From assembly GCA_017852395.1 (NCBI GenBank), contig JAFMLE010000005.1:1-64000 (forward strand): a stretch of 64,000 nucleotides of DNA, given 5' to 3'. Both the position numbers and the translations under genes were made by a program. The notes beneath the pieces are model-generated. The model was given only the letters and a program-made list of their open reading frames with translations. It searched no databases and had not been told where the DNA came from. The stretch's first letter is position 1. Each line of letters starts with the position of its first letter. Shown here piece by piece: positions 9,325-18,895 of the stretch. The DNA is from Flavobacteriaceae bacterium. Its GTDB lineage: Bacteria > Bacteroidota > Bacteroidia > Flavobacteriales > Flavobacteriaceae.

Positions 9325-10512
9325 TTATTGATCGATAGAGAACGAAACCCGTCTATTGGCTTTTCGGCCATCTTCTGTTTTATTAGAAGCCACCGGTTCA
9401 GTCTCTCCCTTGCCAATAGCGGTAAACTGGTTGGGATTAAGCCCTCGTTTTATCAGATAATTGACAACCGTTTGGGCGCGCATTTCGGACAAGGCCATAT
9501 TAAATTCTGCACTTCCTATGCTATCCGTGTGTCCGGTTACAACAACTTGAGCGTCTGGATACTCTTTTAAGATTTCATAAATCCCTTCTAATGCATCTAT
9601 CGAATCTGGGATGATGCTGTATGAATTGAATTTGAATAAAAGTACCTGTCCTAAAACATTAAGTGTTTCACGTTGTTGTTGCTCCATTTCGGGACATCCA
9701 TTATTGGCTTGAGTACCTGCATTATCAGGACAACGATCGTTCATATCTTTTATGCCATCACCATCGCGATCTGGACAGCCATCAAAAGCAACTAAACCGG
9801 GAACATCGGGACATTGATCTTCTTCATCGATGACGCCATCATCATCTGTGTCTACTTCACCAAATCTAAATTGAAGTCCTAGGATATGTTGGAAGTGTTT
9901 TATGCCATAGGACGTACCGGTAGCCTTGTAAGTCGTTCCTAGGTTTAGCCCTACCCGCTTTTTATCACCAAGCATGTAGGCGATCCCCGCTCCAGCGTTG
10001 AAGCTCCCATCTCCTTTTTCTCCAAAAATACTATAGCCGCCGCCAAATTCGAGATAAGGCTCTACCCGATTCCATTTTAAAAGGGTGTTGATGTTGTATT
10101 TGATTATGGCATCGGCGTTAAAATAACTTGCATCAGCGGGCTCAGGGCCATATTTTGTAAGTGTGTTAAAACCAAAACGAAAACCCAAAGAGAATCCCCG
10201 TCCAACATAATTGCTTATACCAATGTAGGACAGAAAGGGGGAGATGTTCCAATGAGCATCTACTTTAAAGAAATCCTCAAACAGTTCGCCATAAGGGTTT
10301 TGGCCAGTAGGATATACATCAACTGCATTAATCCCCATCTCAACCTGCCATGGGTAGGTTTCTGATTGTGCTTGTGTTTGGAAATAAAAATTAAAGATTA
10401 AAAACGTAGTGAGTAGGAGTAGTTTTTTTTCATTGTAATAGGGGGCTTTAAGTTTTTCTAAACTGCTAAACAACACAAAAAACCGCTTGTTAAAGCAGTA
10501 CGGATTGACCAT
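9325..10512 (-). CDS. OmpA family protein with TSP3 calcium-binding repeats (5' end uncertain)
   Basis: DTDDDGVIDEEDQCPD.. repeats and C-terminal OmpA domain VVVTGHTDSIGSAEFNMALSEMRAQTVVNYL; true start likely near 10433 (see findings). Confidence 0.9.
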   Translation of the reverse strand: MVNPYCFNKRFFVLFSSLEKLKAPYYNEKKLLLLTTFLIFNFYFQTQAQSETYPWQVEMGINAVDVYPTGQNPYGELFEDFFKVDAHWNISPFLSYIGISNYVGRGFSLGFRFGFNTLTKYGPEPADASYFNADAIIKYNINTLLKWNRVEPYLEFGGGYSIFGEKGDGSFNAGAGIAYMLGDKKRVGLNLGTTYKATGTSYGIKHFQHILGLQFRFGEVDTDDDGVIDEEDQCPDVPGLVAFDGCPDRDGDGIKDMNDRCPDNAGTQANNGCPEMEQQQRETLNVLGQVLLFKFNSYSIIPDSIDALEGIYEILKEYPDAQVVVTGHTDSIGSAEFNMALSEMRAQTVVNYLIKRGLNPNQFTAIGKGETEPVASNKTEDGRKANRRVSFSIDQ

Positions 10513-10628
10513 AAAAGTGTTGAGATATTTAATAATGTTTGCGATTTGGGTTCCTCAAATTTATAAGATTTATATTAATTCTTATAATATTCTTAGGGTT
10601 TTTCGCGCTTTGAAGCAAAAAAAGAGGG

Positions 10629-13600
10629 CTATAACTCCATAACCACAACCTTTTTGTCGAGATATACGAGGAATTGATGGGCAATTGGAGTTTCTAAAAA
10701 AGACAATGCTTCTGCGTATTGTTGCAGCTGATTCTGATGGGTAGAATGGGGTTTCCCAGTTTTAAAATCAATCAGTGTGATCCCTTGGGGTGTTTGTACA
10801 AAACGATCGGGGCGCAATGTTTCGCCATTTGGCATCAGGAGTTCTTGCTCGATCCAAATGTCGATTCCTTCTTCAAAAGCATGATGCAGTTTTGGATGCC
10901 CAACAACCGTTTTGAATAGGGGTTTTAATTTTTTTCCTTGCTCAGGCAACACCCATCCAAATTGTATTGCTCGTTCAAAAACTTCATCGACCTGATGTTG
11001 GTATTTTATTGCGGCAAAAAGTTGATGAATCAGGATTCCATACGCTCTTGGTGTTACGCCTTGTTGATCGGCATCGGGTCGATCCATCTGATTGATGAGG
11101 CGTTTTTGCCACCCAAGGCCTAGTTGCATTTTAAATTTTCGCGGGGCAATCGATTGGTCTTTTGATTCGCCTATTCTAGGGGTTTGGCTTCCCCATTCAA
11201 ACGAAGTTCCATGATCGGAGGCAAGACCTTCTTCTTTTAGAAAACCATGCAACAAAGTGGCGTAATTTTTGTTTGGATCGTCCGTGTCGTGTCTGCTAAT
11301 AATATGCAATTGATCTACCGCTCTTGTACAAGCAACATAAAGCACGTTGGCGGCATCTAACTGAGCTGAAGCACTGTTTTTATGATACGCCTCCGCTACT
11401 GATGTTGGATACTTTTCGAGTTTTTTAGAACTTTTAAACCACCCCCATTCTAAAGGGGGGGCTGTGTGGATCGGTGCCCATATACGGTCCTTATTGGGTT
11501 GAAATTCGGCTTCTAGAAATGGCAAAAATACCACCGGAAATTCAAGCCCTTTAGCCTTGTGAATTGTCATGATCTGAACGGCATCTATGGATTCTGAAAG
11601 CTGAAGACTCCACCGTTGGTGATGCCGTTCCCAATGCCGTTCAAAATGATGCCAGGAGGCCAAGTGATTGCAACTAAACTCATGAAGTGCATCTAAGAAA
11701 AACTGAATATAAACATCGCTTTCAAAGGGTAGTTTGAGCGTGCTCAAAGCATATTCTACACCCTCATATAGCGATAAACTTTGAAAAACATCAAAATCAA
11801 AAGTGGTCTCATAAGTGGTATTAAATTTTTGAAGTGCTCCATAAAAAGAGCCTTCTAAATATGTTTTCATAAAATCATAAAAGGGATGTTCTGCCCCTTT
11901 CTCTTCCCAAAGCAATTCAAAAAACTGACGTCTAAACTCGGGATTGTTGACGTCCAATACAAGTTGAATCAGCCCCATAAGCCCTTGTACACGAGGTGCT
12001 TGTGACAACAACAATGCTTCTGACGAAATAACAGGAATGTTTTGGGCAGAAAGCCCTTTTGCAACTTGTGTAGCGGTGTCTTTTTGGCGGACCAAAACCA
12101 CCATGTCAGACCACTTATAGTGTTGGGCCTTACGCGCTAACAGTTGCGTTACTAGGGTGCTGATATAGGGTGCTGATCGCTCAGCTTTCTTTTTCCCCTC
12201 TGGGATCAGAGTGATGGTTACACACCCTTGTTTTTGATCTATTGGTTGCTGTGCTGCTTGCCCATATAATGCTTGATGCTCCGCCGCACTAAGATGCTTG
12301 CCGAGATAGGTAAACAAACGGTTATTGAAATCAACAATTTGGGAGGCGCTTCGATAATTAGAAGGCAATTTTTCTATATTGGGTTTTATTTGAAAAGGGG
12401 TCTGTGCTGCAAGCAATCCCAAAAATTGATCTACATGACCTCCACGCCAACGGTAAATGGCCTGTTTGGCATCCCCGACCAAAAACAGCGAGCCCGGATC
12501 TCCCCCTTGACGAACACCTTCTAAGGTGTTGGAAATTAACGGCACCAAGTTTTTCCATTGCAATTGGGAGGTATCCTGAAATTCATCGATATAGTAGTTC
12601 AAATACTTTTCGCCCAGACGTTCGTAGATAAATGGTGCCGGTTGTTTGGCAATAACCGCGGCAATCAATTCATTGAAACGCCCTAAAAGCATTTGTTGAT
12701 TTTCGTGCTGGAGGGTTTCTAAGGTTTTTTCCATTTGCCCCAGCAAAGACAAGGGAGTCAACTGACCCAAAAGCTTTTGGGATTGGACCAACCTAAAGAC
12801 ATGGCTTTTTTGTGCATTGAATGCCTCCAAAAGAACAGGAAGCAACTGATCGATGTATTTCTTATGCAGCTCGGGGGTTGCTTTTTTATAGATATTGGTT
12901 CCGTTTTCTAAGTTTTCTTGAAGCTTGTTGTTATAAGTGCTTTCTATCTTATCTACTTTCTTTTCGTCAAAATCAATAAATTGTTGAAAATGGTTAAAAA
13001 CCATTCCACGATTAAAATCACTCGCATCAAGTCCTTTAGAGGTCATTAATTCAACCGTTTGCTTGCCAACAGTCCGAAGGTCACTAGCAATCTGATCGAT
13101 AACTTGAACAAGTCTGTCTTTTATTGTTTTAAAATCTTGATGGGTAAGATTTTTGAGATGTTTTAATGGAATCCGATCGTTTTCATTCATCAACAAGGGC
13201 GCTACATCTTTGAGATCTATTCCCACATCCCAACTTTTTTGATCCTTGAGCTTTTGCAAGCTAAAGGCCACCAACAAGGGTGTGATTGTATCGTCTTCTC
13301 CCACTTTATCTAACAACGTATCGATGAGTGCGTCTAAAATTTCATCCGAATCAACAACCACTTCAAAACTGTAGGGAAGTTTGAGGTCTGTGGCAAAAGT
13401 GCGTACCAAACGATGGTTAAATTTGTCTATGGTAAGCACGTCAAAAGCACCATAGTCTTGCAACAATTGACGTAACCGAATTTGAGAACGTTCTTGCAAA
13501 ACAGTCTCAGAAAGCCCTAAATCCTCACACAAGGCAGCAGCCATGGGCTGGTCTTTTGGGTCTTTTGCCAAAGCAGCGAGTGTGGTAAGGATTCGTGATT

Positions 13601-13772
13601 TCATCTCTTGCACCGCTTTGTTGGTAAAGGTCAAGGCAAGCATTTCTCGAAATGGATAAGGCTTTGTTTTGCCCAACAATTCTTTGAGATAATGAAAAAC
13701 CAAGGTATAGGTCTTGCCAGAGCCTGCGGAGGCACTTATGATTTTAAAAGCATGTGTTTTCGATGTAGGCAC
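10629..13772 (-). CDS. UvrD/REP-type helicase-nuclease, AddA-like (exonuclease V beta)
   Basis: Walker A SASAGSGKTYTLVFHYL; ALTFTNKAVQEMKSRI; YIDEFQDTSQLQW; C-terminal nuclease TLIDFKTGKP. Confidence 0.93.
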   Translation of the reverse strand: MPTSKTHAFKIISASAGSGKTYTLVFHYLKELLGKTKPYPFREMLALTFTNKAVQEMKSRILTTLAALAKDPKDQPMAAALCEDLGLSETVLQERSQIRLRQLLQDYGAFDVLTIDKFNHRLVRTFATDLKLPYSFEVVVDSDEILDALIDTLLDKVGEDDTITPLLVAFSLQKLKDQKSWDVGIDLKDVAPLLMNENDRIPLKHLKNLTHQDFKTIKDRLVQVIDQIASDLRTVGKQTVELMTSKGLDASDFNRGMVFNHFQQFIDFDEKKVDKIESTYNNKLQENLENGTNIYKKATPELHKKYIDQLLPVLLEAFNAQKSHVFRLVQSQKLLGQLTPLSLLGQMEKTLETLQHENQQMLLGRFNELIAAVIAKQPAPFIYERLGEKYLNYYIDEFQDTSQLQWKNLVPLISNTLEGVRQGGDPGSLFLVGDAKQAIYRWRGGHVDQFLGLLAAQTPFQIKPNIEKLPSNYRSASQIVDFNNRLFTYLGKHLSAAEHQALYGQAAQQPIDQKQGCVTITLIPEGKKKAERSAPYISTLVTQLLARKAQHYKWSDMVVLVRQKDTATQVAKGLSAQNIPVISSEALLLSQAPRVQGLMGLIQLVLDVNNPEFRRQFFELLWEEKGAEHPFYDFMKTYLEGSFYGALQKFNTTYETTFDFDVFQSLSLYEGVEYALSTLKLPFESDVYIQFFLDALHEFSCNHLASWHHFERHWERHHQRWSLQLSESIDAVQIMTIHKAKGLEFPVVFLPFLEAEFQPNKDRIWAPIHTAPPLEWGWFKSSKKLEKYPTSVAEAYHKNSASAQLDAANVLYVACTRAVDQLHIISRHDTDDPNKNYATLLHGFLKEEGLASDHGTSFEWGSQTPRIGESKDQSIAPRKFKMQLGLGWQKRLINQMDRPDADQQGVTPRAYGILIHQLFAAIKYQHQVDEVFERAIQFGWVLPEQGKKLKPLFKTVVGHPKLHHAFEEGIDIWIEQELLMPNGETLRPDRFVQTPQGITLIDFKTGKPHSTHQNQLQQYAEALSFLETPIAHQFLVYLDKKVVVMEL

Positions 13773-13863
13773 TAACTAAAAGTAGTGGTTTTAAAAGCCA
13801 TATAAAACAGATTGCCAAAAGAAATTCTATTTTTGTAGGTATAAACTAAAAAAAATCATTGTT

Positions 13864-14472
13864 ATGGCTTTTGAACTTCCCCCATTACCTTATGCTTATG
13901 ATGCGTTAGAACCGCATATCGATGCCCGTACTATGGAAATCCATCACGGAAAACACCACAACGGTTATACAACCAATCTCAATAACGCAATTGCTGGAAC
14001 TGCACTCGAAAATACGTCAATCGAAACGATGTTGTCCAATTTGGATATGAACAATGCGGCTGTAAGAAATAATGGCGGCGGGTTCTATAATCACACCCTT
14101 TTTTGGGAATCCATGCACCCCCAAGGTGGTGGCACACCCCAAGGGGATCTTGCCAAGGCTATAGATGCTGCATTTGGTTCGTTTGATGGGTTTAAAGATA
14201 CTTTTGCAAAAGCAGCCGCTACCCGTTTTGGTTCGGGATGGGCATGGCTTTGTGTACACCCTGGAGGTAAACTTGAGGTATGCTCTTCGGCAAACCAAGA
14301 CAACCCCATTATGCCCGGTATTGGCTGTGGTGGCACTCCCATACTAGGACTAGATGTTTGGGAACATGCCTATTATCTAAACTATCAAAACAGAAGACCC
14401 GATTATATTCAAGCGTTTTTCAATGTGATCCACTGGGATAAAGTTGCGGAACGTTATGCGCAAAATCAATAA
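13864..14472 (+). CDS. sodB: Superoxide dismutase (Fe/Mn family)
   Basis: [52 protein letters not shown]. Confidence 0.97.
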   Translation: MAFELPPLPYAYDALEPHIDARTMEIHHGKHHNGYTTNLNNAIAGTALENTSIETMLSNLDMNNAAVRNNGGGFYNHTLFWESMHPQGGGTPQGDLAKAIDAAFGSFDGFKDTFAKAAATRFGSGWAWLCVHPGGKLEVCSSANQDNPIMPGIGCGGTPILGLDVWEHAYYLNYQNRRPDYIQAFFNVIHWDKVAERYAQNQ

Positions 14473-14490
14473 CTGATACTCTCCCTGACA

Positions 14491-14520
14491 AAAAAAGGAG
14501 GAATAAATTCCTCCTTTTTT
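14491..14520. terminator. Bidirectional intrinsic terminator
   Basis: AAAAAAGGAGGAATAAATTCCTCCTTTTTT between convergent sod and purF-like genes. Confidence 0.85.
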
Positions 14521-14541
14521 TTTATAGAATTCATTTTACGA

Positions 14542-16437
14542 TCAATAGGCTCTGGCCGATTTGCCTTCATAAAAATTCATAAAGGCACGGTTTACCATAC
14601 GATTACCCCCAGGCGTGGGATAGTCTCCCGAAAAATACCAGTCTCCCAAGTGTTCGGGACAAGCCCGATGAAGATCTTCAATTTTCTGAAAAATAATTTG
14701 TACTTCAGAACGGATTTCATGATCGAGCAATGCGGCAATTTTATGCGAAATTTCAACATCACTAAAGGGTGCGTAGAGTGCCTTAACGCAATTGGTAACT
14801 TCTGTAACCGGTAGCGCAACACTTGCTTGACAGTTTTTATATATAGTATCTAATACTTTTTGAAGCGTTCCTTGATCCTTATGTAGGGCCAGTGCGGCCT
14901 GAAAGGCAATAAAATCCTGGAGCTTTGCCATGTCTATTCCATAACAATCGGGATAACGTATCTGAGGCGCGCTAGAAACTACAATGATTTTTTTGGGTTG
15001 TAAGCGGTCGAGCATCTTTAAGATGCTTTTTTGAAGTGTTGTCCCACGAACAATACTATCGTCGATGATGACCAAATTATCGGTGGGTTTGACCACACCA
15101 TAGGTTACGTCATATACATGTGCTACTAGATCATCTCGACTCGAATCTTCGGTAATAAAGGTTCGTAGCTTGGCATCCTTAATTGCGATTTTTTCGATCC
15201 TTGGCTTTAAGTTGATCAACCGTTCTAAGGCTTCATTATCGGGGCGATTTTCGGACAAAAGAGCCTTGGTCAATTCTTTTTTGGCGTGTGCCTGTGCTGC
15301 GCCGATCATCCCATAAAAAGATGTCTCTGCTGTATTGGGTATGTAAGAAAATACAGTGTTTTCTAAATCCTCATCTATAGATTTTAAGATGTGAGGAAAC
15401 AAGTATTGGCCCAGTTTTTTGCGCTCGGTATAAATTTCAAAATCACTCCCTCTAGAAAAATAGATGCGTTCAAAAGAACAGGATTTTTTTTCTCTCGGAG
15501 GGATAATTTCTTTGATGATGCTGTCGCCATGCTTTTTGGTAATAATTGCATGACCAGGATCTAGTTCTTTCACTTGCTCAAAGGGTACATTAAACACCGT
15601 TTGTATTACTGGGCGCTCCGATGCGACAACCACGATTTCGTCGTCGTTGTAGTAGTAGGCGGGGCGGATTCCAGAGGGGTCGCGCAAGACAAAGGAGTCA
15701 CCGTGTCCAAGCAACCCAGCCATGGCATATCCACCGTCCCAGTTTTTGGCTGCTTTGCGTAGGACTTTGTGCATTTTGAGACGGGCTGCAATCTGGGGAG
15801 AGGCTGTCGCTTTATCAAAGCCTTCCTTTTTGAGGGTTTTATATATTTTGGCCACCGCATCGTCCAAAAAATGGCCGATTTTTTCCATTACGGTTATCGT
15901 ATCGGCACGCTCTTTGGGGTGCTGACCAAGATCTACCAAGTTCTGAAACAACTCATTTACATTGGTCATATTAAAGTTTCCGGCAACAATCAGGTTGCGG
16001 TGCATCCAGTTGTTTTGACGTAAAAAGGGATGAACACTTTCCAAGCTGTTTTTGCCATAGGTGCCGTATCTTACATGACCAAGCATAAGCTCACCGACAT
16101 AGGGTACGGCTTCTTTGAGCTGGTCTGGGTGTTCTAGAATTTGAGAGTCAACTTTGGTTGCCTGCCGAATGCGTTTGTTGATTTTATCAAAAATATGTTG
16201 AATGGGCTGCTGATTGTTAGAACGTACACGACTGATGTAGCGTTGGCCAGGTTGCATATTAAATTTGATGCTTGCAAATCCAGCGCCGTCTTGACCACGG
16301 TTGTGCTGCTTTTCCATCATCAAATACATCTTGTTGATGCCGTATAGCGCAGTGCCGTACTTTTCTTTGTAGTAAGCTAGCGGTTTTTTTAGATGGATCA
16401 GTGCAATTCCGCACTCGTGTTTTATCTGGTCGCTCAT
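14542..16437 (-). CDS. purF: Amidophosphoribosyltransferase-like protein, large variant (ORF open to 16446)
   Basis: MSDQIKHECGIALI (Ntn-type Cys context), MMEKQHNRGQDGAGFAS, PRPP loop VIIDDSIVRGTTLQ. Confidence 0.85.
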   Translation of the reverse strand: MSDQIKHECGIALIHLKKPLAYYKEKYGTALYGINKMYLMMEKQHNRGQDGAGFASIKFNMQPGQRYISRVRSNNQQPIQHIFDKINKRIRQATKVDSQILEHPDQLKEAVPYVGELMLGHVRYGTYGKNSLESVHPFLRQNNWMHRNLIVAGNFNMTNVNELFQNLVDLGQHPKERADTITVMEKIGHFLDDAVAKIYKTLKKEGFDKATASPQIAARLKMHKVLRKAAKNWDGGYAMAGLLGHGDSFVLRDPSGIRPAYYYNDDEIVVVASERPVIQTVFNVPFEQVKELDPGHAIITKKHGDSIIKEIIPPREKKSCSFERIYFSRGSDFEIYTERKKLGQYLFPHILKSIDEDLENTVFSYIPNTAETSFYGMIGAAQAHAKKELTKALLSENRPDNEALERLINLKPRIEKIAIKDAKLRTFITEDSSRDDLVAHVYDVTYGVVKPTDNLVIIDDSIVRGTTLQKSILKMLDRLQPKKIIVVSSAPQIRYPDCYGIDMAKLQDFIAFQAALALHKDQGTLQKVLDTIYKNCQASVALPVTEVTNCVKALYAPFSDVEISHKIAALLDHEIRSEVQIIFQKIEDLHRACPEHLGDWYFSGDYPTPGGNRMVNRAFMNFYEGKSARAY

Positions 16438-16454
16438 CTTAGCCAAAGATAGGT

Positions 16455-17384
16455 TTATTCTAACTCGATTTCAAATTTTGTGAGTTGTTCAAATGCTTTA
16501 AGTCGTTGTAAAAGACGCTCGGGAGTAACTTGCTCAATATTGGCAGTGCCAAACTGCTCTACTGTAAAAGATGCCATTGCAGAACCGTGAATGATGGCCG
16601 ATTTCATATGCGACAGACTGACCGATCCGCATTGGGTTAAATACCCCGCAAATCCTCCAGCAAAACTGTCCCCTGCTCCCGTAGGGTCAAAAACTTCTTC
16701 TAAAGGTAGTGCAGGTGCACAAAAGATGTGTTGATTGTAAAACAATAAGGCGCCATGTTCTCCTTTTTTGATGATTACATATTTAGGGCCCATTTTTTGA
16801 ATAATAGCTGCTGCTTTTACCAAAGAATGTTGTTCTGTCAGTTGACGTGCTTCTTCATCATTGATTGAAATCACATCAACCTCGGCCATGACTTGATCCA
16901 GTTTTGGTCTAAAATGTTCCATCCAAAAATTCATGGTGTCTAAAATGACCAACTTAGGTCTGTTTTGCATTTGTTGTAGGGCGGCCCATTGTACCTCGGG
17001 GTGCAAATTGCCAAGCAACAAAATGTCAGGTGTCGTCAAGTGCTTGGGTATTTTGGGTTCAAAATGTTCCAAAACATTCAGGTGGGTTTCTAAGGTAGTA
17101 CGGGTATTTAGATCATTGTGATAACGGGCTTTCCAGAAAAAAGTTTTACCGCCTTTGATAGTTTCTACACCGGATAAATCAATGGCTCGATCACGAAGCA
17201 ATTGCAGGTGTGCTTCTTCAAAATCTTCTCCAATTACAGATACCAGCCCACAATCCAAATCATAGTTTTTGGCCGCTAAGGCAATATAGGTGGCGGCGCC
17301 TCCCAACGTGCGGTCGATTTTGCCAAAAGGAGTTTCTAAAGCGTCGTAAGCCATCGTGCCAACAACAAGAAGTTTATTTTTCAT
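16455..17384 (-). CDS. PfkB family carbohydrate kinase
   Basis: TLGGAATYIALAAKNYDL; C-terminal FDPTGAGDSFAGGFAGYL. Confidence 0.9.
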   Translation of the reverse strand: MKNKLLVVGTMAYDALETPFGKIDRTLGGAATYIALAAKNYDLDCGLVSVIGEDFEEAHLQLLRDRAIDLSGVETIKGGKTFFWKARYHNDLNTRTTLETHLNVLEHFEPKIPKHLTTPDILLLGNLHPEVQWAALQQMQNRPKLVILDTMNFWMEHFRPKLDQVMAEVDVISINDEEARQLTEQHSLVKAAAIIQKMGPKYVIIKKGEHGALLFYNQHIFCAPALPLEEVFDPTGAGDSFAGGFAGYLTQCGSVSLSHMKSAIIHGSAMASFTVEQFGTANIEQVTPERLLQRLKAFEQLTKFEIELE

Positions 17385-17427
17385 CGTCTAAATTTAGTAT
17401 ATGTTTCTATGCTTTTTTGCATGGTTT

Positions 17428-17922
17428 TTATTTTTTCTCCCTGGGCATTGCTTCAGGGTTTTCTTGCTCATATACACGATCTCTTTTGAGGCTTTTGCTT
17501 TTTGCTGCTGCAACTGCTAGCGCATCACAACGTTCGTTTTGTGGGTGATCATTGTGTCCTTTGATCCATCTAAAGGCCACCTGGTGTAACTTGTAGACCT
17601 TTAGAAAACGCTTCCAAAGATCCGCATTTTTCTTGTCCTTAAATTGTTTTTTTTCCCAGCCAAACACCCATTTTTTTTCAACGGCATCAACCACATATTT
17701 GGAGTCAGAAAAGACCACCACGTCGGCGCGCTCGATCCGTATTTGCTCAAGACCTTCTATCACGGCCAAAAGCTCCATACGATTGTTGGTTGTGTATAAA
17801 TAGCCTTGAGAAAACTCTTTGACATAATTTTTGCCTACCCACTCCAAAATAATACCATATCCTCCTGGGCCGGGATTGCCCAAAGCGCTGCCATCAGTGT
17901 AGATGTGTATGGTGTTACTCAT
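17428..17922 (-). CDS. rnhA: Ribonuclease HI
   Basis: MSNTIHIYTDGSALGNPGPGGYGIIL, NNRMELLAVIEGLE, WIKGHNDHPQNERCDALA; ORF open further upstream to 18018. Confidence 0.95.
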   Translation of the reverse strand: MSNTIHIYTDGSALGNPGPGGYGIILEWVGKNYVKEFSQGYLYTTNNRMELLAVIEGLEQIRIERADVVVFSDSKYVVDAVEKKWVFGWEKKQFKDKKNADLWKRFLKVYKLHQVAFRWIKGHNDHPQNERCDALAVAAAKSKSLKRDRVYEQENPEAMPREKK

Positions 17923-18496
17923 GGTCCGTAAGGAGTTTTTCGATGATCTCGGGATAATGTTTGTACTCAAGTAGATGTACCTTCTGGGCAATCGTGGCTG
18001 GGGTATCATCGGGTCCAAGTGCTACTTTTTGTTGAAACACGATCGCTCCCTCATCGTAGTGCGCATTGACATAGTGAATGGTAATTCCGGTTTCGGCTTC
18101 TTTTTGGTCGTAGACCGCTTGATGAACGTGCATTCCAAACATGCCTTTACCGCCATATTTGGGCAACAAAGCCGGGTGTATATTGATGATTTTGTTAGGA
18201 AACCGCAGTAAGGTAGAGGGCGCAATTTTTCGAAGAAATCCGGCCAAGACAATCAGATCTGGGGTGTATTTGGCCACAGTTTGATCTATGGCGCCGGACT
18301 CAAAAACCGCGTTTTCATGAATTTCAAACACCACTTTATAGGGTTCCATACGCTGTAAAACGCCGGCATTGGATTTGTTGGTAAAAACGGCTGCAACCTT
18401 TATAAGGGGGTTTTGTTGAAAATATTTAAAGATGTTTTCAACATTTGACCCACTTCCACTGGCCCACAAAATTATTTTTTTCACGCTTTGTGCCAA
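17915..18496 (-). CDS. purN: Phosphoribosylglycinamide formyltransferase
   Basis: LWASGSGSNVENIF, LAGFLRKI, IINIHPALLPKYGGKGMFG. Confidence 0.95.
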   Translation of the reverse strand: MAQSVKKIILWASGSGSNVENIFKYFQQNPLIKVAAVFTNKSNAGVLQRMEPYKVVFEIHENAVFESGAIDQTVAKYTPDLIVLAGFLRKIAPSTLLRFPNKIINIHPALLPKYGGKGMFGMHVHQAVYDQKEAETGITIHYVNAHYDEGAIVFQQKVALGPDDTPATIAQKVHLLEYKHYPEIIEKLLTDHE

Positions 18497-18649
18497 GTCC
18501 TATTTTGTTGTTGAAGCATTGAAAATATAGCTGTTTTCAAAATTTTTTATAGCAACTATTTCACAAAGAAAAGTTATATTTAACAAACCAAAGGACGAAA
18601 TAGTACAAAGTTTTTTATTTTTGTCCACAACAATTTTAAATAGAAAATC

Positions 18650-18883
18650 ATGTCAGACATTTCATCACGCGTTAAAGCCATAATTGTAGACAAATTGGGT
18701 GTAGACGAAAATGAAGTTGTATCAGAAGCAAATTTCACCAACGATTTAGGAGCAGATTCTTTAGATACAGTGGAGTTGATTATGGAATTTGAAAAAGAAT
18801 TTGATATCCAAATTCCGGATGACCAAGCAGAAAACATCGCAACTGTAGGTCAAGCTATTCAATTTATTGAACAAGCCAAATAA
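18650..18883 (+). CDS. acpP: Acyl carrier protein
   Basis: [19 protein letters not shown] phosphopantetheine site. Confidence 0.97.
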   Translation: MSDISSRVKAIIVDKLGVDENEVVSEANFTNDLGADSLDTVELIMEFEKEFDIQIPDDQAENIATVGQAIQFIEQAK

Positions 18884-18895
18884 ATTTCTAGTGCC

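Noticed and set aside
15606-15860. ORF with poly-Thr run (TTTTTTK) in purF-like gene
   Set aside because: Alternate-frame reading of the codons encoding YYYNDDEIVVV; not a genuine repeat protein.
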